A program made the position numbers and the translations under genes. From contig NZ_JAGSOH010000077.1 of assembly GCF_018139625.1 (NCBI RefSeq), positions 1-36,725 on the forward strand: DNA of 36,725 nt, in the 5' to 3' direction. Below, piece after piece: positions 1 through 9,868 of this stretch. Origin of the DNA: Actinospica acidithermotolerans. GTDB taxonomy: Bacteria; Actinomycetota; Actinomycetes; Streptomycetales; Catenulisporaceae. The notes beneath the pieces are model-generated. The model searched no databases and was not told the DNA's origin. It was given only the letters and a program-made list of their open reading frames with translations. Every line of letters begins with the position of its first letter. Position 1 is the first letter of the stretch.

Positions 1-1069
1 GCCGGCCCACCGCCGACATCGTGAACAGCGCGGCGACCAGGAACGCGGCGAGCAGCACGCCGATGGAGAGCCACTTGCCCAGGTTGTTGGCGAGCGAGGC
101 GGTCGAGGCGAGCGAGCCGGAGACCGAGTTCGCGAGCTCGGCCGAGGTGGAGACGGTCGAGCCGGAGGCGGTCTTCGAGATCTCACTGGCCACGGCGCTG
201 ATCTGGGTGCTGCTGGCCGCCTTCACGTAGATCGTGGTGACCTTGCCGGTCTCGCTGGAGATCTTCTGCGCCTCGGCCAGCGGAATGAAGTAGTCCTCGC
301 TGGACGTGGTGGTCACGATGCCGACGACCTTGAAGCTGGTGCCCCCGAGCTTCTCGGTGCTGCCGACGGTGATGCTCTTCTGGGTGGCGTAGCTGGAGTT
401 CACCACGGCGACGGCGGAACTCGCGTCGCCCGCGGCGAGGTCGCGGCCGGACTTCAGCGTCACCGACGACATCGGGCCCATGGACAGATCGCTGACGTCC
501 ACGCCCTGCATGGTGGTCTGGTTGAAGTTGAAGCTGCCCGAGGGCGGGCCGGCCGAGAAGCTGCCGCCGGAGCCGCTGCTGCCGCTGCCGCTCCGGGAGA
601 AGCCGCCGGTACCGCCGGTGGACGAGGTGTCCGGCCGCTGGGTGAAGGACTGGGTCAGCGAGCCGCTGATGTTGAAGTCCGTCAGCGAGATGCTGCCGAC
701 CGCGCCGGAGACGCCGGACAGGGCCTTGATCTTCGTCAGGGTGGTCGTGGCCAGCGTGCCGGAGCCGGGCGCCAGCGAGGCGGTGTCCTGCGCGGCCTGG
801 GTGGTCTTGGTGCCCGTCGTGCTCTGCGACTGGCCGCGGAAGTCGAAGCTGCCCGCGCCGCCGGATCCGCGGGTGGCGGTCTGCGTCACGGTGATGTCCG
901 TGCCCACGCCGTACAGCGACTTCAGCACGTCGTTCTGGGCCACCTTGACACCCGACGACGCGGCGCTGACCGCGATGGTCAGGCCGATGCCGAGCGCCAG
1001 GCCGAGCGCGATGACGAGGGCTTGTCGACTGCGTCTGCGCAGCTCCCGGCCCAGGTAGGTGAAGAACAT
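1..1069 (-). CDS. MacB/FtsX-type ABC transporter permease, cut by window edge
   Basis: About 356 codons are visible and the reading frame is still open at base 1, so the C-terminus is missing. The ATG at 1067-1069 follows an AGGGA ribosome site eight bases upstream. The protein starts with a short basic cytosolic stretch, a membrane helix at about residues 16-38, then a large extracytoplasmic region typical of the MacB periplasmic core domain. The visible end (GKWLSIGVLLAAFLVAALF) is the second membrane helix. Permeases of this family work with an ATPase in lipoprotein, peptide or drug export or as mechanotransmitters; the substrate cannot be told. Residues about 148-182 are an unusually Gly/Ser-rich insertion within the extracytoplasmic domain. 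The ATPase partner would be expected beyond the left edge. Confidence 0.85.
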   Translation of the reverse strand, partial: MFFTYLGRELRRRSRQALVIALGLALGIGLTIAVSAASSGVKVAQNDVLKSLYGVGTDITVTQTATRGSGGAGSFDFRGQSQSTTGTKTTQAAQDTASLAPGSGTLATTTLTKIKALSGVSGAVGSISLTDFNISGSLTQSFTQRPDTSSTGGTGGFSRSGSGSSGSGGSFSAGPPSGSFNFNQTTMQGVDVSDLSMGPMSSVTLKSGRDLAAGDASSAVAVVNSSYATQKSITVGSTEKLGGTSFKVVGIVTTTSSEDYFIPLAEAQKISSETGKVTTIYVKAASSTQISAVASEISKTASGSTVSTSAELANSVSGSLASTASLANNLGKWLSIGVLLAAFLVAALFTMSAVGR

Positions 1070-1312
1070 CTCTATGGTCCCTGATGAGTAGGTCGAGGAC
1101 ATGACATTACGACCTAGGAATGTGGACCCGATCCTTCGCGTGAAGTTAAGGCTCAATGAGAAAAGGATGAGTGAACCGGATCCTTATCTTATTCTTGGCT
1201 TAGTTTCAGGCTCGAAACGCCAGGTGGCGCGGGGACCGCGGAATCCGCGCTCCGGTATGCTGGCCGGATCGCGGCGCGCGGCCGGTCTGACGGGGAACGG
1301 GGGGCGAATCGG

Positions 1313-3664
1313 GTGCCTGGCGCAGAACGGGACGCGGTGCAGCTGGCGCGGGCGGAGCTCGCCGAGGCCGAGGAGGTGCTCGGTCCCGCCCACCCGCACT
1401 CGGTGAAGCTGCGCATCACGATAGCCGACGCGCTGAACTCGGCCGGCCGGTACGCCGAGGAGCTGCCGCTGCGCGAACGCGTCCTCGCCGATCTGATGAA
1501 GCGGCACGGGGCTGAGCACAATGATACCGCCGTCGCCGCGCACAACTACGGGTTCTGTCTTTATCGGAACGACCGCCCGGAAGAAGGCATCCCCTATATC
1601 GAGCGGGCCCGCCGGGATATCGCGCCTTTTGTGAAACCGCACGGCCCGGCGTTGTTCTTCCTGTGCCGCAATCTCTCCACGGTGCTGCAGGCGGCCGGGC
1701 GCACGGCTGACGCGATAGCACTGCTCGAGGAGATCAGCGACGAGAACCGGGATCTGACGGTCGTCGAGGCGAACGCCCTGCGCGGCGTGCGGGTGACGCT
1801 GGCCGACCTCTACCGCCAGGTGACCGGGCCGGGTGCGCAGCGGGCGCTGGCGAAGGGCGACGCGCTCTGGCAGGTCATCGTGCGGACGCAGGAGGAGATC
1901 GCCGGCCCCGACGATCCGCAGACGCTTCGCGACGTCAACCAGTTCGCCGTCTACTACGCGAACACGGGCCGCCAGCGCAAAGCGCTGCCGCTCTATCGGC
2001 GCGCACTCGAAACGCGCGAACGGGTGCTCGGCGCCGAGCATCCGGAGACGCTGCTTTCGCGCAGCAATCTGGGCATCTGCCACGCCGCGCTGAACGAACG
2101 CGAGTCGGCGGCCCGGCTATTCGAGCCGCTGTACGAGCAGCGGGCGCGCATTCTGGGCGAGGAGCACGAGGACACCCTCGACACTCTCGACCGCCTGGCC
2201 GTGTGCCTCTATCACCTGGACCGTTATCAGGATGCCGAGACGCATTTCGCGCACCTGGTCGTCCTGCGGGAGAAGCTCGGCGGCGAGGACGATCTCCAGC
2301 GCGCGACCTATCTGCACTGGCTGGGCTGGTCGCAGTACCACGTGCACCGCTACGGCCCGGCGATCGAGTCGCTGCGGGCCTGCCTGACCGAGCGCGCGCG
2401 AATACTCGGGCCGCACCACGCGGACACCGTCTCTGCCCGGCACGACGTCGGCGACTTCCACCAGTCGCGCGGCGAGTACGACGAAGCGATACCGCTGCTG
2501 GAGCGCGCGCTGAAGGACCGCGTGCGCATCCTCGGGCCCGACGACGCGGACACCGTCAACACGCGTTCCGTGCTCGCCAAGGCGCTGAGCGGCGCCGACC
2601 GCGACGAAGAGTGCGCGGACCGGCGCCGGGAGAACGTCGAGTCGCTGGAGCGCGTGCACGGCCCGGACGCCCCGGAGACCATCAAGGCCCTGCTCCACCT
2701 CGGCTACGCGGAGAAGAACGCCTACCGCTGTTCCGACGCGGCCGAGGCCTACTCGCGCGCGCTGGAGGCGGGCGAGCGCGCGCTCGGACCCGAGCACGCC
2801 GACACCGTCGAGGCGCGCCGCTGCCTTGCCTACCGTCACATGTGGGCCGGCCGGTTCGACCAGGCGCGGCCGCTGTTCGAGCAGGTGCTCGACAACTTCA
2901 GGCGCAGGCACGGCGACCGAGATGACAATACCCTGAACATTCGCTGGTCGCTGGCCCGCTGCACCGACGGATCCGGCCGGTGCGAGGAGGCGCTCGCGGA
3001 GTACCGGGCCCTGCTGGCCGACGCCGTGCGCGCGCTGCCTGAGAACTCCTCGATCCGCAAGACGCTCGGCGCGGACCTCTCCCGCGACGCGCCGGACGCC
3101 TGGCGCAACCGGCAGGTGCTCGAGGGACGCAGGCTGTGGCAGGTTGCCCTCGGCGCGGTGATCGTCGCCGAGGTGGCCGACCAGGGGCACGCCCTCGACA
3201 CGCTGCACTCGAGCCGCTGGCTCGACGCCGGGAGCACCGCGGACTCGGTCAGCCGCTGGTGGGGCATCGGCTCCCGGCGGGAACTGCTCGACTCCCTGGA
3301 ACGCCTGGAGGCCGTCGGACACCGCGGCTCGTTCGCACCGGACCTCGGCCACGAGCCGCTGGCGTGGGACATCGCCCGGTACGCCAACAACGTCCGGGAC
3401 GGCGCCACCGTCGGCTGGCTCGGTGAATCAGAAGCCTGGGAGCTTCTGGATAAGATCACTGCGATGACGGTGCAGACGTACGACTCCTGGCATGCGTTCC
3501 TCGGCGACTACCTCGCCGGCCGGCAGCTGTGGGCGAGACTCGATCCGGACGACCCGGGATCCTGGCCGCTCCAGCACCGGCGGAAGGTCGAGGCCGTGCA
3601 GCGGCTGCTCGACCCGGCGAACGGCCGCAGCGTGTTCAACCGCGCGCCGTGGGGGGCCGCCTGA
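1313..3664 (+). CDS. TPR-repeat protein with C-terminal DUF1266-like domain
   Basis: The protein has 783 residues. Residues about 10-590 are roughly a dozen TPR units of about 42 residues with the LGPxHxDTxxxR signature of kinesin-light-chain-like TPRs, a protein-binding scaffold. Residues about 605-775 look like a DUF1266 domain: WWGIGSRRELLDSLERLE, GHRGSF, LAWDIARYAN, GESEAW and SWHAFLGDYLAGRQLW follow the pattern of that family (recognised from memory). There is no signal peptide or membrane helix, so it is probably cytosolic. The GTG start at 1313 follows a G-rich stretch. The stop overlaps the next start by one base (TGATG), so the two proteins are translationally coupled and probably form a complex. 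In ESX systems EccA carries TPRs and a CbxX-type AAA module in one chain; here the parts are split, which is an analogy, not proof of function. Confidence 0.85.
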   Translation: MPGAERDAVQLARAELAEAEEVLGPAHPHSVKLRITIADALNSAGRYAEELPLRERVLADLMKRHGAEHNDTAVAAHNYGFCLYRNDRPEEGIPYIERARRDIAPFVKPHGPALFFLCRNLSTVLQAAGRTADAIALLEEISDENRDLTVVEANALRGVRVTLADLYRQVTGPGAQRALAKGDALWQVIVRTQEEIAGPDDPQTLRDVNQFAVYYANTGRQRKALPLYRRALETRERVLGAEHPETLLSRSNLGICHAALNERESAARLFEPLYEQRARILGEEHEDTLDTLDRLAVCLYHLDRYQDAETHFAHLVVLREKLGGEDDLQRATYLHWLGWSQYHVHRYGPAIESLRACLTERARILGPHHADTVSARHDVGDFHQSRGEYDEAIPLLERALKDRVRILGPDDADTVNTRSVLAKALSGADRDEECADRRRENVESLERVHGPDAPETIKALLHLGYAEKNAYRCSDAAEAYSRALEAGERALGPEHADTVEARRCLAYRHMWAGRFDQARPLFEQVLDNFRRRHGDRDDNTLNIRWSLARCTDGSGRCEEALAEYRALLADAVRALPENSSIRKTLGADLSRDAPDAWRNRQVLEGRRLWQVALGAVIVAEVADQGHALDTLHSSRWLDAGSTADSVSRWWGIGSRRELLDSLERLEAVGHRGSFAPDLGHEPLAWDIARYANNVRDGATVGWLGESEAWELLDKITAMTVQTYDSWHAFLGDYLAGRQLWARLDPDDPGSWPLQHRRKVEAVQRLLDPANGRSVFNRAPWGAA

Positions 3665-6600
3665 TGGACGCGCCCATCCTCGACGTCTACGCGTACCCCG
3701 AGCCGTGGCGGGTGCCGGACGGGACGCTTGAGAAGATCACCAAGCGGGCCGCGGCGCTGATGAACGACCCGCGCGCCGACGGGCGGCCCGAGGTGGTGCG
3801 CGCCGAGCTCTCCCGGATCCTGGACTACCTGCTCGGCATCGGCGCCGTGCGCAGCGGCTCGCGGGTCGACGTGGAAAAGGAGATCCTCGGCTCGTTCTAC
3901 GATCCGCCGCGCGAGCCGAAGCGGGAGCCCGCGACGTGGGCCGTGGCGTGCACCGAGTGGCGTCCGCCGCACAACTTCGACCTGCACTCGCCGGAGTGGT
4001 ACCTCAAGCACCGGCAGGACGCGATCGGGCTGGCCGCGGACTGCGTGCGCGCCTTCGATCCGCTGATCCCGCTGCGCGAGCGCACCAGGGCGCTGCTGGC
4101 CCTCTACGCGAAGCCCGCCGCCGACCACACGGCCTTCCCGGAGGAGCAGCGCAGGCTCTGGGCCGCGGCGGCCGACGACCGGGCCGTGCAGGTCCTCCCG
4201 GAGCTCGCCGGGCCGATCAACCACCTCGGCTGGGTCGCCGACGGCGTCGTCGCGGCACACGAGTTCCTGCGCGCGGCGATCCCGGAGGCGCCGGAGTCCG
4301 CGATCGCCGGGCTCTCCGGGCTGCTGCAGGCCGCGGGCTACGGCACTCCCCCGGTCGAGCTCACGGCCGCGCTCGGCGACCGCGCGGCGCAGGTGCTCGC
4401 GCCGTGCGAGATCGGCAGCCCGGCGCAGTGGACCAAGCAGACCCGCTCGTGGCTCGCGCGCGCTGTCGCCGCAGGGCAGGAGGAGGCCGCGCGCACCTGG
4501 GTGGATATGGCGGTGCGCCTGGTGTGCGCCCTCAGGGGCCTGCCGAACGAGCCCGTCGACGTGGACGACTACGTGGTGCAGATCGGCGGGTTCACCTTCG
4601 ACCGCGTCCGGCTGACCGAGGCGCGCCGCGCGACCGAGAACCCGATCGCGGCGCGCCTGGCGCGGCGCGGGCGCGGTTCCGCGGCCGGGACCGGGGCTGA
4701 GGCCGGGACCGGGGCCGCGGAGAAGCCGGCCGAGGGCGGGGAGATCGAGTCGCGGCTCATCGGGCAGCGGGAGGCGGTCGCGGCGCTGCGGTCGCTGGCC
4801 GCGCAGCCGCAGGACCAGCTCAAGGTCCTCATATCCGGCCCGGACGGCACCGGCAAGCACGATCTGACGCTGGAGCTGGCCCGGATGATGCGGGGCCGCG
4901 GGCTCAGGGAGGACCCGCTGTGGGTCTCCGACGCGATGTTCGCCCGGCAGGCCGACGCGGTCTCCACCTTCCACAAGCTGGCCCGCGAGTGCGTCGGCGA
5001 GCGGCTGCTGGTGATCGAGAACCTGGACCTGATCGCGCTCGACCCGCAGCACGGCGGCAGCCTCGCCGAGGAGCTGCACCGGCTGATCGACGTCCATCCC
5101 CGGCTGCACGTCGTGGCGCTCACCGAGGAGGACGGCGACGAGCAGATCCGCCGCATCAACCCGGCGCTCATGCAGCGCTTCGAGATCGTGCACACCCGGG
5201 CCTTCGACGAGCACGGATACGCGGAGCTGTTCACCCGCGCCGTGGAGGAGCGCGGCGGCACCGTGACCCGGCCGGCCGCCGTCGCCGCGGGCGCACTGCT
5301 CGCGCGCACGGCGCCCTACCGCAACCTGCGTAACGCGCGGCTGGCGCATCGGCTCGCCGACACGGTGCTCGCCGGGAAACGGCGCGACGGTGATGCCGAC
5401 GCCCGCGCCGTGCGCAAGGCGGACATCCCGGCGCCCGGTGCGTTCCTCGTCGACGCCGACTCGGGCGACCCGCTGGCCGAGCTGCGCGCGATGATCGGCG
5501 TGGAAGAGGTCAAGGAGGAGATCGACCTCTGGCTCGCCCAGGCCGCCGCGGCCAAGCGCCGCCGGGAGAACGGGACGGTGCTGCCGGAGCCGGTGCGCCA
5601 CCTCGTGCTGACCGGCAATCCCGGCACCGGCAAGACGCAGGTCGCGCGGCTCGTCGCGCAGATCTGCAAGAACCTCGGCGTGCTCTCCTCCGGGCACCTC
5701 GTCGAGGTCTCCCGGGTCGACCTGGTCGCCGACTACGTGGGCCAGACGGCCGCGAAGACCCGGCGGAAGATCCGCGAGGCGATCGGCGGCGTGCTGTTCA
5801 TCGACGAGGCGTACGCGCTCGTCGGCGGGACGGGCAACGATTACGGCCCCGAGGCGATCAGCGAGCTGGTCCGGCACATGGAGGACTCGCGCGACGAGCT
5901 CGTCGTGATCGTCGCCGGCTACGAATCCGAGATGCACCAGTTCCTCGCGGCGAACCCGGGCCTCGCCTCGCGCTTCCCGACGACGCTGCGGCTGCCGGAC
6001 TACACCGACGACCAGCTGCTGGAGATCCTGGAGGCGCAGGCGCGCTCGGCCGGGCTGAGCCTCGGCGCGGGCGTGCGCGAGAAGGTCGGCGGCATGCTGC
6101 TCAAGCAGTCGCGCGGCCGTTCCTTCGGCAACGCCCGGCTGATGCGCAACGTGCTCGACCGCGCGATGGCCCGTCAGGTGCGGCGCCTCTCGCTCATCGA
6201 ATCCGCCCCGACACCCGAGTTCGCCGAGCAATTGCTCGCCGAGGACTTCCCGGAGACGCTCAGCGGCCGGATCCGCACCACCCCGCCCGGCGACCCGCTC
6301 AAGGAGCTCGAGGCGATGGTCGGGCTCGCGGACATCAAGCGCGAGGTGGCGATGCTGGCCGCCGGCGTCAAGGCGGAGACGCTGCGCCGCGAGGCCGGGC
6401 TGCCGGTCACGGCCCCGGCCCGGCACATGGTCTTCACCGGCAACCCGGGCACCGGAAAGACCGTCGTCGCACGGGCGATCGCCGAGGTCTACGCGCAGCT
6501 CGGCCTGCTCTCCTCGGGCCACCTCGTCGAGGCCTCGCGGGCGGACCTGGTGGCCGGCTACGTCGGCCAGACCGCGGCACGGGTCGCCGGCGTGGTCCGC

Positions 6601-7116
6601 CAGGCGCTCGGCGGCGTCCTGTTCATCGACGAGGCGTACGCGCTGACCCCGGGCGCGCCGTGGGACTACGGCCAGGAGGCCGTGGCCACGCTGCTGAAGC
6701 TGATGGAGGACAACCGCGGCGATCTGATCGTCATCGTGGCCGGGTACGAGGCGGAGATGGCGGGCTTCTTGACCAGCAATCCGGGTCTGGCCTCACGCTT
6801 CCCGCTGCACCTGCGCTTCCCGGACTACACCGACGCAGAGCTGGCCGAGATCTTCGCCGCGATGGCGTCGACGGCCGGTCTCACGCTGGACGAGCGCCTG
6901 CGCACGTCCCTGCTCGACCGGCTACGCCCCGTCCCCCGCGACACCGCCTTCGGCAACGCCCGCCTGATCCGCAACGCCCTGGAGCGCACCATCGCCCGCC
7001 AGGCCCTGCGCATCACAGAGCCCGGCTTCGACGGCGACATCGGCCTGCTGCTCGCGGAAGACCTCCCGGACTCGCTGGCCGCGGGGCACGGCCCGCTGCC
7101 GGGGATGTACCTGTGA
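3664..7116 (+). CDS. Triple AAA-module ATPase of the CbxX/CfqX (EccA-like) family
   Basis: The protein has 1150 residues if started at the ATG that overlaps the TPR gene stop. Residues 1-360 match no family I recognise. Three AAA modules follow. Module 1 has a Walker A-like GPDGTGKH (392-399) with His in place of Ser/Thr after the Lys, and a weak Walker B around LLVIENLDL (Glu452), so it may be inactive. Modules 2 and 3 have intact GNPGTGKT (651-658 and 926-933) and FIDEAYAL Walker B motifs (Asp714-Glu715 and Asp989-Glu990). They also have the VGQTA pore-region motif, GLASRFP arginine-finger region and SFGNAR/AFGNAR sensor-2 region typical of CbxX and EccA proteins. Such ATPases remodel protein complexes. 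Coupling to the TPR protein suggests that the TPRs deliver the client. The gene converges on the nuclease gene with 13 bp between the stop codons. Confidence 0.9.
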   Translation: MDAPILDVYAYPEPWRVPDGTLEKITKRAAALMNDPRADGRPEVVRAELSRILDYLLGIGAVRSGSRVDVEKEILGSFYDPPREPKREPATWAVACTEWRPPHNFDLHSPEWYLKHRQDAIGLAADCVRAFDPLIPLRERTRALLALYAKPAADHTAFPEEQRRLWAAAADDRAVQVLPELAGPINHLGWVADGVVAAHEFLRAAIPEAPESAIAGLSGLLQAAGYGTPPVELTAALGDRAAQVLAPCEIGSPAQWTKQTRSWLARAVAAGQEEAARTWVDMAVRLVCALRGLPNEPVDVDDYVVQIGGFTFDRVRLTEARRATENPIAARLARRGRGSAAGTGAEAGTGAAEKPAEGGEIESRLIGQREAVAALRSLAAQPQDQLKVLISGPDGTGKHDLTLELARMMRGRGLREDPLWVSDAMFARQADAVSTFHKLARECVGERLLVIENLDLIALDPQHGGSLAEELHRLIDVHPRLHVVALTEEDGDEQIRRINPALMQRFEIVHTRAFDEHGYAELFTRAVEERGGTVTRPAAVAAGALLARTAPYRNLRNARLAHRLADTVLAGKRRDGDADARAVRKADIPAPGAFLVDADSGDPLAELRAMIGVEEVKEEIDLWLAQAAAAKRRRENGTVLPEPVRHLVLTGNPGTGKTQVARLVAQICKNLGVLSSGHLVEVSRVDLVADYVGQTAAKTRRKIREAIGGVLFIDEAYALVGGTGNDYGPEAISELVRHMEDSRDELVVIVAGYESEMHQFLAANPGLASRFPTTLRLPDYTDDQLLEILEAQARSAGLSLGAGVREKVGGMLLKQSRGRSFGNARLMRNVLDRAMARQVRRLSLIESAPTPEFAEQLLAEDFPETLSGRIRTTPPGDPLKELEAMVGLADIKREVAMLAAGVKAETLRREAGLPVTAPARHMVFTGNPGTGKTVVARAIAEVYAQLGLLSSGHLVEASRADLVAGYVGQTAARVAGVVRQALGGVLFIDEAYALTPGAPWDYGQEAVATLLKLMEDNRGDLIVIVAGYEAEMAGFLTSNPGLASRFPLHLRFPDYTDAELAEIFAAMASTAGLTLDERLRTSLLDRLRPVPRDTAFGNARLIRNALERTIARQALRITEPGFDGDIGLLLAEDLPDSLAAGHGPLPGMYL

Positions 7117-7129
7117 GAGCGGCTGGGCG

Positions 7130-9811
7130 TCAGTTGCCCAGGTTGTACCAGCCCGGAGCGGAGCCGGTGAAGTCGTAGGCGTTCGTCACGGTGTTGACTT
7201 CGGACCAGCCCAACGCGCCCGTCACCGAGATCACGTAGGCGGTCATCACGAATCCGCTCGGGACGTCGCTCTTGACGTTCTTGTAGACGGCCATCACCCG
7301 GTACAGCAGTCCCTCCTGCCTGTCCGCCGGGACATGCCCGATCACCCTGTTCTCGTAGCTTTCCATGCCGGGGTTGTTGACTCTCCTGAAGCAGGGGACG
7401 ATGTTGATCGTGTCGTTCCTGCCGCCGAACTGGGCGCCGATGAGATGGCACCTCTGGAGCATCGCGTTCGCGGCGGTGGCCGACAGGTGCCGGTCGGCTG
7501 CAAGCTTCTGGACTGCGATCTCGAACTCGTAGGGCGTGTCGGGATCGTTGATGTTAGAGATGACGCGGCCGGTGAAGCACGCGTCGTTGTTGAGGGCGAT
7601 CTGCGAGCGGCCGGTGGTGTACCGGATCCAGTTGCTGCCTCTGGCGTCGGCGTTGGCTGGCTTGATGCGTTCGCAGAAGTTCTCGTCTTCACTGGGCGTC
7701 GGACTCGCCGCTGCCTGGTCGGACTGCGCCGGGGCGGGTGCGGGGTTCTGGGTCGGAGCGGTGGTGACCGGGTCGGTCGTGACGGACGAATAGGCGGAGG
7801 CGGTCACCGGCTCGTACGGGTTCAGCGAGTTCGGGTAGACGGTGCCGTAGGGCGTCGTGACGGTGTCCGAGGACGGGGACGTCCCGGTCGAGGCTGATTC
7901 CGCGGCCGATGCCGAGGCGGACGACGACTCCTGCGATGACGCGGAAGAGGATGACGTCGGCTGCTCGGACGGGCTGGCCGACGGGCTCGGCTGGGTGGAC
8001 GTCCGGCTGCCGGGCGTGGTGCTCTCATCGGGCGACGGCTGGGTGGTGTCGATGCTGTAGGGGTCGGGCGAGTCGTCAGCATTCTGCTGCTCCTGCTCGA
8101 CGTCCTGCACGAGCACCGCCACCTGGATCGTGGCGAGTGCCGTGACCAGGGCCTCGCCGGTGCAGTCCACGGTGTATTCGACCTCGGCGCCGCCTTCGGC
8201 CTCTGATTCGGCCTGGGCCTGGGCCTTCTTCTTCGCGGTCTCGCTCGCGACCTCGGCGCCGGCCGCGCCGTCGTCGCAGCTGATGGTACTGGTGGTGTCG
8301 AGCGGGAGCGTGGAGGCGTTTTCGCACCCGCCGGCGCTGATGCCGTCGACGGCGACCGTGGCCAGGAGCTGGGCGGTGACGCTGCCGCCGGTCACCTTCG
8401 TGTTCGATGACGTGCTGGACGCCTGGCCGGTCACGGTCGACGTGACGATGCAGCCGCCGTCGCCGCACGAGAGTTTGGCGTCGGACTGCTCGGTGAACGT
8501 CACGCCCTCGTCGGCGGCGGTGCTGAGCTGCTTCACGAAGGAGCCGAGTCCGTTGTAGATGCTGTTGACCTGGGCTGAGCCGCGCGGGGTCTGGGTGTCG
8601 ACGGTGCTCGGCAGCGTCGCGACCGCGGCGTCCGCGTCCAGGGCGGCGAAGGTGCGGTGGGCGTGCTCGGCTGCTGCGGACGCCGCTGCGAACGCCGCCG
8701 CGGACGCCGCCGTGGTCGACGAGGTGGTCGGTGAAGTGGTCGACGAGGTCGTTGCTCGCTGGTACGACGCGTTGATCGCGCTCGCGTGGGCTGTCGTGGG
8801 CTTGGCCAGCCGGTCGAGCGTGGCGGGCAGGGCGCGCATCTCGGCGAGCGCGGTCGATGGCACGGCGCCGAGGGAACTCAGCGACGTGGTGCTGAGGGAC
8901 GGTGTGGTTGAGGTCGTGGACGCTGCCGGGGTCGTGGACGATGCCGGGGTCGTGGACGATGCCGGGGTCGTGCTCGGGACGATGCGGAGTACGCGGTACG
9001 GCATGTCCTGCGAGACGTAGATCTCGCCGATCGGGGTCTCAGCCTCCAGCGCTGACGTGCCGTCGATCTTCGTGGCTTTCGCTCCGGGGGCCGGCCAGCG
9101 CGTGGACGAGTCGTTCAGCGCGGTCAGCAGTTCGTCGGAGAGCGCTGTCGGGGTCGGCAGGCTCGTGGTCGCGGTGGAGAACCCGCTCGTGATGTCGGCG
9201 TCGGTGATCCACCGGTTGGCCAGCAGGCCGGCCGACGAGCTGCCGCCCGCGTAGGAGTCGAGCAGGGCGGCCGGCGGCTTGAAGTACGTCTTGCCGCCCA
9301 CGATGAGCAAGCCGAACTTCTCCCCGTCCACCACGATCGTGCCCGAGATCTCGCTGCTGTCGGTGACCCACGCCGTGACCGAGACGCCGGCCATGTCCGA
9401 CGGCGTCTGGTAGCTGACCGCAGGGCTCTGCGACAGAGCGACGACGGCGCCGTAGAACGGCCCGCGCTGCTGAGGAGTCGTGACGGACGCTCCGGCCGGG
9501 TTCCAGCTCCCACTGCCCCCGACGCCGATCACGCTCACGAGCAGCGCGGCCACGCCGAGCGCGACCCCCACCGCAGGCCACGCTCCATACAGCGCGCCGC
9601 GCCACCCGTGCCCCCGCCGCTGCTGCGGTCCGCCGGACCCGCCTGGTGCGCCCGGTCCGCCCGGAGTGCTCGGTCCGCCGGAGCCGCCTGGTGCGCCCGG
9701 TCCGCCGGATCCGCCTGGTGCACCCGGTCCGCCGGACCCGCCCGGCCTGCCCGGTCCGCCGGAGCCGCCGCCCGAAGCCGCCGTCCGCTGCCAGTGTCCG
9801 TACGTTGCCAT
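7130..9811 (-). CDS. Membrane-anchored protein with C-terminal DNA/RNA non-specific endonuclease domain
   Basis: The protein has 893 residues from the ATG at 9809-9811, preceded by GGAGGG. Residues 10-62 are a collagen-like Gly/Pro-rich tail; residues about 74-97 form one membrane helix after a basic RRGHGWRG stretch, placing the rest outside the cell. Residues about 108-280 resemble the LppX/LprG-like lipoprotein fold in outline (weak call). Ser/Thr/Pro-rich linkers flank a second domain with paired cysteines. Residues about 712-893 look like the NucA/EndA-type endonuclease family (Endonuclea_NS_2): [11 protein letters not shown] at 787-797 with catalytic-type His789, then [19 protein letters not shown] ending at about residue 821, close to the RCHLIG...N...GM..(F/Y)EN pattern of streptococcal DNA-entry nucleases. 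It could be a contact-dependent toxin or a surface nuclease for scavenging nucleic acids. No immunity gene is recognised beside it. Confidence 0.8.
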   Translation of the reverse strand: MATYGHWQRTAASGGGSGGPGRPGGSGGPGAPGGSGGPGAPGGSGGPSTPGGPGAPGGSGGPQQRRGHGWRGALYGAWPAVGVALGVAALLVSVIGVGGSGSWNPAGASVTTPQQRGPFYGAVVALSQSPAVSYQTPSDMAGVSVTAWVTDSSEISGTIVVDGEKFGLLIVGGKTYFKPPAALLDSYAGGSSSAGLLANRWITDADITSGFSTATTSLPTPTALSDELLTALNDSSTRWPAPGAKATKIDGTSALEAETPIGEIYVSQDMPYRVLRIVPSTTPASSTTPASSTTPAASTTSTTPSLSTTSLSSLGAVPSTALAEMRALPATLDRLAKPTTAHASAINASYQRATTSSTTSPTTSSTTAASAAAFAAASAAAEHAHRTFAALDADAAVATLPSTVDTQTPRGSAQVNSIYNGLGSFVKQLSTAADEGVTFTEQSDAKLSCGDGGCIVTSTVTGQASSTSSNTKVTGGSVTAQLLATVAVDGISAGGCENASTLPLDTTSTISCDDGAAGAEVASETAKKKAQAQAESEAEGGAEVEYTVDCTGEALVTALATIQVAVLVQDVEQEQQNADDSPDPYSIDTTQPSPDESTTPGSRTSTQPSPSASPSEQPTSSSSASSQESSSASASAAESASTGTSPSSDTVTTPYGTVYPNSLNPYEPVTASAYSSVTTDPVTTAPTQNPAPAPAQSDQAAASPTPSEDENFCERIKPANADARGSNWIRYTTGRSQIALNNDACFTGRVISNINDPDTPYEFEIAVQKLAADRHLSATAANAMLQRCHLIGAQFGGRNDTINIVPCFRRVNNPGMESYENRVIGHVPADRQEGLLYRVMAVYKNVKSDVPSGFVMTAYVISVTGALGWSEVNTVTNAYDFTGSAPGWYNLGN
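9630..9775 (-). repeat. Imperfect 27-bp repeats coding the Gly/Pro tail of the anchored nuclease
   Basis: Copies of a unit close to CCGCCGGANCCGCCTGGTG plus NCCCGGT (plus-strand reading) follow one another, with one shortened copy and diverged end copies. They encode GGSGGPGAP-type repeats at the cytosolic N-terminus. The repeat is coding and likely varies in length between strains. Confidence 0.75.
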
Positions 9812-9868
9812 CGTGCCCTCCGCGCCGTCAGCCGCGCTCTCAGGGCTCGATTGTGAGCGAGCGCCGCA

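Noticed and set aside
1163-1185. AAGGAT/ATCCTT inverted repeat between the permease and TPR genes
   Set aside because: Only six base pairs with an 11-base centre; too weak to call an operator, although this gap is the most AT-rich stretch of the left part and must hold two divergent promoters.
3508-6522. Long open frame (1004 codons) on the minus strand
   Set aside because: It lies antisense to the triple-AAA gene, is rich in Arg, Gly, Ala and Asp repeats typical of GC-rich shadow frames, and matches no family.
9630-9775. CRISPR-like or satellite repeat
   Set aside because: The repeats are in frame, have no unique spacers, and encode a Gly/Pro-rich protein tail. The same holds for 11827-11970.
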